DNA from: Listeria immobilis
GTDB lineage: Bacteria > Bacillota > Bacilli > Lactobacillales > Listeriaceae
Assembly: GCF_014322765.1 (NCBI RefSeq)
Contig: NZ_JAASTZ010000026.1
Span: 1 to 35,777, forward strand
DNA length: 35,777 nucleotides
Direction of reading: 5' to 3'
Positions 1 to 6,888 of the stretch are shown here, piece after piece (positions within the stretch are counted from its first letter, which is position 1; each line of letters opens with the position of its first letter). Both the position numbers and the translations under genes were made by a program. The notes under the pieces were generated by a model, which worked only from the letters and a program-made list of their open reading frames with translations, did no database searches and was not told the origin of the DNA.

Positions 1-17
1 CGAACAGATGACCGCAT

Positions 18-47
18 AAAAAATACCAACCAGATTTCTCTGGTCGG
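18..47 (-). terminator. Intrinsic terminator of the cellobiose-type PTS operon
   Basis: Read on the minus strand, a 9-bp stem (26-34 with 39-47, one G-U pair) closes a GAAA tetraloop and is followed by a T-rich run (18-25). It lies about 60 bases beyond the stop of the IIA gene, so it ends the IIB-IIC-IIA transcript. Confidence 0.8.
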
Positions 48-108
48 CATTTGGTCTAACTTTTGGGTCTCACTACAGTCAGAATAACGACGGCTGGTCT
101 TTTTGGTT

Positions 109-411
109 TTATTTATTCTTATACAGATCAACAATTTCTTTCGCTAAATCTTTGAAAGTAATTGCATTCATTAAGTGATCTTGTGCGTGAACGAGTAGAA
201 GGGATACTTCTGTTTTTTCGCCACGTGCTTCACCTTGTATAAGTTTTGTTTGAGAATGATGCGCTTCAAGTAGTGCTTGCTCGGCTTGGGCGATTTGTTC
301 GTCTGCTTGAGCAAAATCGCCTTTTTTAGCGGAATCAATTGCTAACATAGCGTCACTTTTGGCATTACCACCGAACACGATCAAGCTCATAATTGTTTGT
401 TCTAAATCCAT
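109..411 (-). CDS. PTS lactose/cellobiose-family EIIA component
   Basis: This 100-residue protein has the size of LacF/CelC-type EIIA proteins, which form trimers of helical hairpins in the cytoplasm. They carry phosphate from HPr to EIIB on a histidine. The sequence shows the family motif LLLVHAQDHLMNA, with His75 the likely phosphorylated residue and Asp78 nearby. An Ala/Gln-rich helical stretch at 30-60 fits the fold. The start has an AAGGACG ribosome binding site about 10 bases upstream. It is the last gene of a minus-strand operon after IIB and IIC. The family is certain; the sugar (cellobiose, another beta-glucoside or chitobiose) is inferred and cannot be read from the sequence. Confidence 0.9.
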   Translation of the reverse strand: MDLEQTIMSLIVFGGNAKSDAMLAIDSAKKGDFAQADEQIAQAEQALLEAHHSQTKLIQGEARGEKTEVSLLLVHAQDHLMNAITFKDLAKEIVDLYKNK

Positions 412-447
412 CTGTACACACGTCCTTAAAGATTTGGTTTTTAAAAA

Positions 448-1755
448 TTATTCTGCAGTAACGCCTTCAGCAGCAAGTGCTTCTTTTTCACGACGTAGCT
501 CTTGGATTTGAGCAATTTTCGCGAATGGAAGGAAGATTAGAATAGATAATCCTAAGTTTACAGCTGCAAGTACGCCACCAGCGATACTTTGTGTTGCAAG
601 TGCTCCACCGATAATTGGTGGTGTAGTCCAAGGAGTTACGATAGTACAAGCTGGTACCCAACCAATAGCTGTTGCAATATAAGCTACAGTTACAAGTACA
701 AGTGGTGCCAAGATGTACGGAATGAACATAATTGGATTCAAGACGATTGGAAGACCAAACATCATTGGTTCGTTAATGTTGAAAAGACCTGGCGCTGCAG
801 ACAATTTAGAAACTGTCATGTACGCTTTATGTTTACGAGCTACGATAAAGATAGCAATGATTAAACCGATAGTCGCCCCAGTTCCGCCTAAGTTGACGAA
901 AGAGTCAAAGAAAGGTTTGTTAACGATGTAAGGTAATTCTTTTCCTGCTTCTAATGCTTTTACGTTAGCTTCAATAGCTGGAATGTTAATTGTTTGCATG
1001 AATGGGTCGATAATGTTCGCACCGTGCAAACCGAAGAACCAAAGGAATGCAGAAATGAATGCCAATAGAAGTGCTGCTGGCAAGGAGTTCGCAAGACCCA
1101 TGAACGGTTCCTGTACTAATTCGTAGAAAGAAATAACTAGGTTACTTACACCTGCTGCTTGGAAGAACGCAGTGATAAGACCAAAGATAGATACAGTAAT
1201 CATTGCAGGGAATAAAGCTGCGAATGAACGAGATACTGCTGGTGGAACACCGTCAGGCATATTGATAATTAGTTTCGGGCTGCCACTCAAACGAGTGAAA
1301 ATTTCTGTAGAAAGAATTGCGATAATTAAAGCTAAGAAAAGACCAGTTGATCCAAGGCCACCAGTATTTGGTACACCATCTGCACCAGGAGCGATTGCGC
1401 CAATAGTGAAGAAAGAAGCAACAGATACTACACCAGAGGATAGAGCATCTTTGTCATATGATTTAGCTAAGTTGTAAGCTACAGTGAAAGCGATGAGTAA
1501 TGCTAAGATAGCAAAAGTACCGTTCCAAACGTTTTGACCGAATGCTTGCCAAGTTCCTTCACCAAATAAGTTATTCATGAATTTTTGGTATGCTGGAATT
1601 GGGAAGTTGTTAATTAATACGGCGAAAGACCCTAGAATCATTAGAGGCATAGTTGTGATGAAACCATCACGAATTGCGACTAAATGACGTTGCCCACCAA
1701 TTTTGGCTGCATAGGGAATGAAGTATTTCTCCATAAAAGCGATAAAACCATTCAT
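448..1755 (-). CDS. PTS lactose/cellobiose-family EIIC permease
   Basis: This is the membrane channel of the PTS, about 435 residues, the usual length for CelB-type EIIC. It begins MNGFIAFMEKYFIPYAAKIG, the typical amphipathic N-terminus, followed by many hydrophobic segments. The conserved central region GLHGANIIDPFMQTINIPA and the later FNINEPMMFGLPIVLNP are hallmarks of the family; His and Glu in these motifs contribute to sugar binding in related EIICs. I chose the ATG ending at 1755 because AAGGAG lies 8 bases before it. The frame stays open 18 codons further to 1809, but that extension has no ribosome binding site and runs into an intercistronic stem-loop. The substrate is inferred only. 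Confidence 0.92.
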   Translation of the reverse strand: MNGFIAFMEKYFIPYAAKIGGQRHLVAIRDGFITTMPLMILGSFAVLINNFPIPAYQKFMNNLFGEGTWQAFGQNVWNGTFAILALLIAFTVAYNLAKSYDKDALSSGVVSVASFFTIGAIAPGADGVPNTGGLGSTGLFLALIIAILSTEIFTRLSGSPKLIINMPDGVPPAVSRSFAALFPAMITVSIFGLITAFFQAAGVSNLVISFYELVQEPFMGLANSLPAALLLAFISAFLWFFGLHGANIIDPFMQTINIPAIEANVKALEAGKELPYIVNKPFFDSFVNLGGTGATIGLIIAIFIVARKHKAYMTVSKLSAAPGLFNINEPMMFGLPIVLNPIMFIPYILAPLVLVTVAYIATAIGWVPACTIVTPWTTPPIIGGALATQSIAGGVLAAVNLGLSILIFLPFAKIAQIQELRREKEALAAEGVTAE

Positions 1756-1788
1756 TTTTTTATTCTCCTTTTTTGAGGTAAAAGTAAT

Positions 1789-1831
1789 AACGTCGGTTAA
1801 GATGAACACATAAATTCTAAATCTTGACGTT
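1789..1831 (-). other. Intercistronic stem-loop between IIB and IIC
   Basis: AACGTC (1789-1794) plus AAGAT (1799-1803) can pair with ATCTT (1821-1825) plus GACGTT (1826-1831). This gives an 11-bp stem with a 4-base bulge in the 136-base gap before the IIC start. There is no T-run, so it is not a terminator. It may set mRNA processing or the IIB:IIC ratio (inference). A second small inverted repeat, CAGCTA/TAGCTG, lies at 1864-1877. Confidence 0.4.
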
Positions 1832-1891
1832 AATACTATTCCTCTTCATTTTTTTATAATTCTCAGCTAGTTAGCTGTAATTACCCTCTTT

Positions 1892-2197
1892 TTACTTCAT
1901 TAAATCTAATGCTTGATCTAAAACTTTGTCGCCTTTCATCATTCCGTAGTCAACACTGTTAATAACAGCTAACGGAATACCTTTTGGCTCCAATTTTTTC
2001 TTCATGTTTCCTTCTAAGAAACGTACTTGAGGTCCAAGTAGTAAAACATCAATTTCGTCTAAATGGTTAGCTGCTTCTGCTTCGGCCACTGCAAAGATTT
2101 TTGCTTCTAAACCTCTCTCTTCTGCTGCTTTTTCCATTTTGGTAACTAATAAGCTGGTAGACATACCTGCTGAACATACTAGCATGATTGTTTTCAT
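1892..2197 (-). CDS. PTS lactose/cellobiose-family EIIB component
   Basis: A 101-residue cytoplasmic EIIB that passes phosphate from EIIA to the incoming sugar. The N-terminal phosphorylation loop MLVCSAGMSTSLLV places the active-site cysteine at residue 8, exactly as in CelA-type EIIB. The rest (IDVLLLGPQVRF, then GIPLAVINSVDYGMMKGDKVL) matches the family fold to the end. The start follows AAGGAGG at normal spacing. It is the first gene of the operon. A sigma-54-type promoter lies about 45 bases before it, so expression should need RpoN and an enhancer-binding activator of the LevR/ManR/CelR type. No such activator gene is present in this window. Confidence 0.92.
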   Translation of the reverse strand: MKTIMLVCSAGMSTSLLVTKMEKAAEERGLEAKIFAVAEAEAANHLDEIDVLLLGPQVRFLEGNMKKKLEPKGIPLAVINSVDYGMMKGDKVLDQALDLMK

Positions 2198-2242
2198 GAT
2201 TAAATTCCTCCTTCAAATAATTCTTTTAACACTTAGTATATA

Positions 2243-2258
2243 TGCAAGTACTGTGCCA
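2243..2258 (-). promoter_or_regulatory. Sigma-54 (-24/-12) promoter for the PTS operon
   Basis: On the minus strand this reads TGGCAC-N5-TTGCA. That is a full match to the conserved -24 GG and -12 GC elements of RpoN promoters, with exact spacing. It points into the EIIB gene. Sigma-54 control of PTS operons is well known in Listeria; the match here is read directly from the sequence. Confidence 0.9.
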
Positions 2259-2315
2259 ACTTTAAATGGGGCTATAAAAGGGTTTTCATTTCGTAGATTG
2301 CTTACACATTGAATT

Positions 2316-2344
2316 TTAATGTGTGTAATTTCTACACACATTAA
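2316..2344. promoter_or_regulatory. Candidate enhancer (upstream activating sequence) inverted repeat
   Basis: A perfect 12-bp inverted repeat, TTAATGTGTGTA (2316-2327) and its complement (2333-2344), is separated by 5 bases. It centres about 75 bases upstream of the sigma-54 promoter. A third half-site (TTACACATT, 2302-2310) lies next to it. Position and symmetry suit a binding site for a LevR-type activator. It could instead serve the divergent kdp promoter, which starts just to the right. Confidence 0.55.
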
Positions 2345-2357
2345 TTTATTAACGGAA

Positions 2358-2398
2358 TCTTTATGCGTGCGGTTAGAATCTTAACACTGTCTTTATAC
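2358..2398 (+). promoter_or_regulatory. Candidate kdp control region with repeated TCTTTATRC boxes
   Basis: Two direct copies of TCTTTATRC (2358-2366 and 2390-2398) are spaced 32 bases apart, about three helical turns, in the 110-base stretch before kdpF. The T-rich TTTATAC core resembles the KdpE binding region known upstream of E. coli kdpFABC. I could not settle on a single -35/-10 pair. The assignment is inference. Confidence 0.35.
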
Positions 2399-2451
2399 AA
2401 ATGTTGTTAGGATTAAGGTTGAAAAGAGTACTTGGAGAGGGTGAACTAAAA

Positions 2452-2541
2452 ATGGGTATTGTTCTAGTTATCGCTGGAATAATTGGTTTGGGTCTGTTGG
2501 TATATTTATTTTATGTGTTATTTCGAGGTGAAAATCTATGA
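2452..2541 (+). CDS. kdpF: KdpF, small membrane subunit of the potassium ATPase
   Basis: A 29-residue ORF encodes one transmembrane helix: [20 protein letters not shown] and then YVLFRGENL. The shape, one helix ending in a short polar tail with R/N-x-E-x-hydrophobic, is that of KdpF, which in E. coli sits against KdpA and stabilises the KdpFABC complex. GGAGAGGGTGA precedes the ATG. Its stop overlaps the kdpA start (ATGA), which implies translational coupling, and the kdpA ribosome binding site lies within its last codons. It is so short that automatic annotation will often miss it. Position, size and topology support the call strongly; sequence identity alone is weak in this family. Confidence 0.85.
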   Translation: MGIVLVIAGIIGLGLLVYLFYVLFRGENL

Positions 2542-4223
2542 AGTATATAGTAATGCAAGATGTGTTCTTCTTAGTTTTACTGCTAATTTTAGCGGTACCT
2601 CTTGGGATTTATATGTATAAAGTAATGATTGGTCAAAAGGTGTTTTTATCAAAAGTACTTGAACCAGTAGAACGTCTAGGCTATCGCTTGATGGGAGTTA
2701 ATGGTGCAGGGATGTCTGCAAAACGTTATGCTCTTTCGGTTCTTGCTTTTAGTGCTATTGGATTTTTATTTATAATGGCCATTTTGATGTTGCAAGGATT
2801 TTTGCCGTTAAATCCTGAAGGTATGGATGGGCTTAGTTTTAGTTTGGCGTTTAATACGGCGGCGAGTTTTGTTTCTAATACGAACTGGCAAGCTTATTCT
2901 GGTGAAACGGCTTTATCCTATTTCTCTCAGTCTGTTGGTTTAACTGTACAAAATTTTGTTTCAGCAGCGACAGGGATTGCCGTTTTATTTGCAGTTATTC
3001 GCGGCTTTATATGGAAGAAAGAGAAAACGGTAGGTAATTTTTGGCAAGATTTATTTAGAGTAACGCTTTATATATTATTACCGCTATCGCTTATTTTAGC
3101 GCTTGTTTTAGTATCACAAGGTGTGGTTCAATCATTTGCTAGTTATTCTGTAGTAGAAACGCTTGAAAATGGTGCTAAACAATTAATTCCACTTGGACCA
3201 GCAGCAAGCCAAATTGCGATTAAACAGCTTGGAACAAACGGTGGTGGATTTTTTGGTGCGAATTCGGCATTTCCATTTGAAAATCCATCGAGCTTTACTA
3301 ATTTATTGGAAATGCTTTCGATATTACTTATTCCAGTGGCGCTAATTGTGATGTTTGGTCGAGCTGTAAAAGATAGTAAACAAGGTAGAGCCATTATGTC
3401 GGCCATGCTGATTGTTTTTGTTCTCGGCTTACTAGCGATTACTGTTTCAGAACAATTTGCTGGTCCTAGTTATCAAGGTGTTGCCACTTCTGGAAACATG
3501 GAAGGGAAGGAAGTGCGATTTGGTGTTGGAAGTTCTGCATTATTTGCTGCTTCCACAACGGCTGCTTCTAATGGTTCCGTGAACGCGATGCATGATAGTT
3601 TGACTCCGCTCGGTGGTTTAGTTCCAATGTTCTTTATGCAGCTTGGAGAAGTCATTTTTGGTGGTGTTGGTAGTGGGCTGTATGGAATGATTGCTTTTAT
3701 TATTTTGACAGTGTTTATAGCTGGATTATTAGTTGGTCGAACCCCAGAATATTTAGGAAAGAAAATTGAACCATCTGACATGAAAATGGTTTGTTTGCTT
3801 ATTTTGGTTCCACCACTGTTAACTTTATTTGGCACAGCGGTAGCAGTGATGATGCCTAGTGTACAAGCTTCTGTTTCAGCTAGTGGGGCGCATGGATTCT
3901 CTGAAGTCCTCTATGCATTTACTTCCATGGGAAATAATAATGGTAGTGCTTTTGGCGGTTTTTCAGCAGACACGACATTTACAAATATAGTTGGTGCAAT
4001 AATGATGCTTCTTAGCCGTTTTATTCCATTAATTGCGGCGCTTTATTTAGCTCAAAATATGGCAGGGAAAAGTCCGGTTGCAGCTAGCAGTGGGACATTG
4101 TCGACAAAAAATGGGATGTTTATTGGTCTTTTAATTGGTGTAGTTATGTTAGTTGGGGCGCTTAGTTTCTTGCCGGCACTTGCACTTGGACCAATTGCGG
4201 ACTTTTTTACAACTTTCAAATGA
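2538..4223 (+). CDS. kdpA: KdpA, potassium-binding channel-like subunit
   Basis: A 561-residue membrane protein of normal KdpA length (about 557 in E. coli). It belongs to the potassium transporter superfamily and holds four selectivity-filter-like loops. All four can be seen: [11 protein letters not shown] (near 130), [20 protein letters not shown] (near 230), [18 protein letters not shown] (near 335) and [15 protein letters not shown] (near 465). KdpA selects K+ with micromolar affinity and passes it to KdpB. The start overlaps kdpF by 4 bases and uses a GAGGTG ribosome binding site inside kdpF. It is the second gene of kdpFABCDE, which is normally switched on under potassium limitation or osmotic stress. 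Confidence 0.98.
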   Translation: MKYIVMQDVFFLVLLLILAVPLGIYMYKVMIGQKVFLSKVLEPVERLGYRLMGVNGAGMSAKRYALSVLAFSAIGFLFIMAILMLQGFLPLNPEGMDGLSFSLAFNTAASFVSNTNWQAYSGETALSYFSQSVGLTVQNFVSAATGIAVLFAVIRGFIWKKEKTVGNFWQDLFRVTLYILLPLSLILALVLVSQGVVQSFASYSVVETLENGAKQLIPLGPAASQIAIKQLGTNGGGFFGANSAFPFENPSSFTNLLEMLSILLIPVALIVMFGRAVKDSKQGRAIMSAMLIVFVLGLLAITVSEQFAGPSYQGVATSGNMEGKEVRFGVGSSALFAASTTAASNGSVNAMHDSLTPLGGLVPMFFMQLGEVIFGGVGSGLYGMIAFIILTVFIAGLLVGRTPEYLGKKIEPSDMKMVCLLILVPPLLTLFGTAVAVMMPSVQASVSASGAHGFSEVLYAFTSMGNNNGSAFGGFSADTTFTNIVGAIMMLLSRFIPLIAALYLAQNMAGKSPVAASSGTLSTKNGMFIGLLIGVVMLVGALSFLPALALGPIADFFTTFK

Positions 4224-4234
4224 GGTGAATAGAA

Positions 4235-6280
4235 ATGATGGAAAAAGATATTTGGAAAGACGCACTAATTCAGTCGGCGAAAAAATTATCTCCAAAGTTG
4301 CAAGTGAAAAATCCCGTGATGTTACTTGTTTATGTAGGAGCTATTTTAGCAACGGCGCTTTATTTCCTTGGTTTTTTTGGGATTTCAGATGAAAAATCTG
4401 GTTATACATTAGCAATAGCATTAATTTTGTGGTTTACAGTTTTATTTGCGAATTTTGCAGAAGCGATTGCGGAAGGGCGTGGTCGGGCACAAGCGGATAG
4501 TCTGAAAATGGCGCGGAAAGCCGTATTGGCTCGGAAATTAAAGAAAATAGAAGATAAAACGGATGTTATCGAAATAGCTTCAAATGATTTAAAAAAAGGC
4601 GATATTGTATATGTGCTAGCGAATGAGCAAATACCAATGGATGGAGAAGTTATTGAAGGAGCAGCTTCGGTGGATGAAAGTGCGATAACTGGAGAATCTG
4701 CACCAGTAATTCGTGAGTCTGGTGGTGACCGGAGTGCTGTTACTGGTGGAACAACGCTAGTTTCAGATTGGTTAGTTATTCGAGTAACAGCTGTTTCAGG
4801 AGAAAGTTTCTTAGATAAAATGATTGCAATGGTAGAAGGAGCTTCACGGAAAAAGACACCAAATGAGATTGCCTTACAAATTTTACTGGTGACACTTTCC
4901 ATTATTTTTCTAGCGGTTTCTGCCACTTTATTACCTTTTACAGATTTTTCAAGTAAGCAGGCAGGTTCAGGATCAGCAATTTCAATTACAAATGTGATAG
5001 CATTACTTGTTTGTTTAGCGCCAACTACAATTGGAGCATTACTTTCATCAATCGGAATTGCTGGTATGAGTCGTTTAAACCAAGCGAACGTCCTTGCGAT
5101 GAGTGGTCGAGCTATTGAAGCAGCAGGTGATGTAGATGTCCTTTTATTAGATAAAACAGGAACTATTACACTTGGCAATCGAAAAGCCAGTGAGTTTTTG
5201 CCAGTCACAGATGTAACAGAACAAGAATTAGCAGATGCAGCCCAGCTTTCGTCCATTGCAGATGAAACGGCGGAAGGGCGAAGTATTGTTGTATTAGCGA
5301 AGGAACGATTTGATATTCGCGGACGAGATTTTGCTGAAATGCATGCAGAATTTGTTCCATTTACTGCTGCTACACGAATGAGCGGAATTGACTACCAAGA
5401 AAATACCATTCGAAAAGGTGCGGCGGATGCAGTACGTACTTATGTAACAGCAAATGGTGGAACGTATCCAAAAGAATGTGATGAAATTGTAAGCAAGATA
5501 GCTAGTGCGGGCGGGACTCCACTGGTTGTTGTTCGAAATAATAAAGTACTTGGCGTCATTTATTTAAAAGATATTGTAAAAAACGGTGTAAAAGAACGTT
5601 TTCTTGATTTGCGGAAAATGGGTATTAAAACAATTATGATTACAGGAGATAACCCAATGACTGCAGCCGCAATTGCAGCTGAAGCAGGGGTAGATGACTT
5701 TCTCGCAGAAGCAACTCCAGAAGCAAAATTAGAGCTAATTCGTAAATATCAACGTGAAGGTCATTTAGTTGCGATGACGGGTGATGGAACTAATGATGCG
5801 CCTGCTCTTGCACAAGCAGATGTGGCGGTTGCTATGAATACAGGAACGCAAGCAGCAAAAGAAGCTGGGAATATGGTGGATCTTGATTCTAGCCCAACAA
5901 AGTTAATTGATATCGTCCGAATCGGTAAACAACTTTTAATGACTAGGGGAGCGCTGACTACGTTTAGTGTTGCCAACGATTTAGCAAAATATTTCGCGAT
6001 AATACCAGTCCTTTTTTACGGGATATTCCCAGAACTTGATGCACTTAATCTTATGAATTTAACGAGTCCAACTAGTGCGATTTTATCCGCGATTATATAT
6101 AATGCGGTAATAATTATCGTTTTAATTCCATTATCTTTAAAAGGAGTAAAATATCGAGAAATGCCTGCTGGGAAATTGCTTAGCCGAAATATGTTAATTT
6201 ATGGGCTGGGTGGTTTGATTGCACCTTTTATTGCGATTAAATTAATAGATATGTTATTAACTGTTTTAGGAATTGTATAG
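4235..6280 (+). CDS. kdpB: KdpB, P-type ATPase catalytic subunit
   Basis: A 681-residue P-type ATPase (class IA) that drives KdpA-mediated K+ uptake by ATP hydrolysis. The phosphorylation motif DKTGTIT is present, with the acceptor aspartate at about residue 306. The actuator loop ITGESAPV, the nucleotide-domain region [11 protein letters not shown]...RKGA and the hinge motif [21 protein letters not shown] are all intact. Membrane segments surround these cytoplasmic domains and the C-terminus carries the last helices. It follows kdpA by 11 bases with GAGGTGA before two adjacent ATGs; the first (4235) fits the spacing best. No defects are seen. Confidence 0.98.
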   Translation: MMEKDIWKDALIQSAKKLSPKLQVKNPVMLLVYVGAILATALYFLGFFGISDEKSGYTLAIALILWFTVLFANFAEAIAEGRGRAQADSLKMARKAVLARKLKKIEDKTDVIEIASNDLKKGDIVYVLANEQIPMDGEVIEGAASVDESAITGESAPVIRESGGDRSAVTGGTTLVSDWLVIRVTAVSGESFLDKMIAMVEGASRKKTPNEIALQILLVTLSIIFLAVSATLLPFTDFSSKQAGSGSAISITNVIALLVCLAPTTIGALLSSIGIAGMSRLNQANVLAMSGRAIEAAGDVDVLLLDKTGTITLGNRKASEFLPVTDVTEQELADAAQLSSIADETAEGRSIVVLAKERFDIRGRDFAEMHAEFVPFTAATRMSGIDYQENTIRKGAADAVRTYVTANGGTYPKECDEIVSKIASAGGTPLVVVRNNKVLGVIYLKDIVKNGVKERFLDLRKMGIKTIMITGDNPMTAAAIAAEAGVDDFLAEATPEAKLELIRKYQREGHLVAMTGDGTNDAPALAQADVAVAMNTGTQAAKEAGNMVDLDSSPTKLIDIVRIGKQLLMTRGALTTFSVANDLAKYFAIIPVLFYGIFPELDALNLMNLTSPTSAILSAIIYNAVIIIVLIPLSLKGVKYREMPAGKLLSRNMLIYGLGGLIAPFIAIKLIDMLLTVLGIV

Positions 6281-6296
6281 TAGGAGGGGAGAAAGT

Positions 6297-6869
6297 ATGA
6301 AAAGATTTATGCAAATTTGGAAGCCTGCAGTTGTTGCTTTTTTACTTTTGACATTGGTGTGTGGCGTCATTTATCCAGGTGTTGTAACGATTATTGCAGG
6401 TGCGGCTTTCCATGATAAAGCAAATGGCAGTATAATAGAAGAGAAGTTAGCGAATGGTCAAACAGCGAAATATGGTTCTAAGGAAATTGGTCAAACATTT
6501 TCGCAGCCGGAATACTTGATTGGACGGGCGCCGAATGATGGAGCAGCAACAAACCAAAATCCAACCGGTGAGGAACAAAAGAAATTAGTAGAGCAGCGAA
6601 TTGCTTGGTGGCATAAACTCGATCCAACTAACAATCGTGTTATTCCAATGGATCTTGTAACAGCTTCTGGAAGTGGTGTAGATCCAGATATTTCTAAAGA
6701 AGCAGCTGCCTACCAAGTGGACCGGATTTCCAGAGTTCGCGGTATTTCAACTAAAAAAGTAAAAGAAATAATTGATGAACATACGAGTGAACGATTATTA
6801 GGGTTTTGGGGTGAGCCGACTGTCAATGTACTACAAGTTAATTTAGCATTAGACGGTTTGAAAATGTAA
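6297..6869 (+). CDS. kdpC: KdpC, accessory subunit of the potassium ATPase
   Basis: A 190-residue protein with one N-terminal membrane helix (about residues 12-34) and an extracytoplasmic domain, the standard KdpC layout. Family motifs visible are NGQTAKYGSKEIGQTF, YLIGRAPNDGAATNQNP and ASGSGVDPDISKEAAAYQVDRI. KdpC acts as a chaperone that raises ATP affinity of KdpB. I start it at the ATG at 6297, 7 bases after AGGAGGGG. An open frame continues 8 codons upstream to 6273 but would overlap kdpB and lacks its own ribosome binding site. Confidence 0.97.
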   Translation: MKRFMQIWKPAVVAFLLLTLVCGVIYPGVVTIIAGAAFHDKANGSIIEEKLANGQTAKYGSKEIGQTFSQPEYLIGRAPNDGAATNQNPTGEEQKKLVEQRIAWWHKLDPTNNRVIPMDLVTASGSGVDPDISKEAAAYQVDRISRVRGISTKKVKEIIDEHTSERLLGFWGEPTVNVLQVNLALDGLKM

Positions 6870-6888
6870 TTAGTTGGAGGTGAAAAAT

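Noticed and set aside
1756-1809. N-terminal extension of EIIC
   Set aside because: It would add 18 residues before the typical N-terminus and has no ribosome binding site, whereas AAGGAG stands before the ATG at 1755.
4402-5256. Long (284-codon) open frame antisense to kdpB
   Set aside because: It lies wholly within kdpB on the other strand, has no ribosome binding site and no domain-like pattern; it is a shadow of biased codons.
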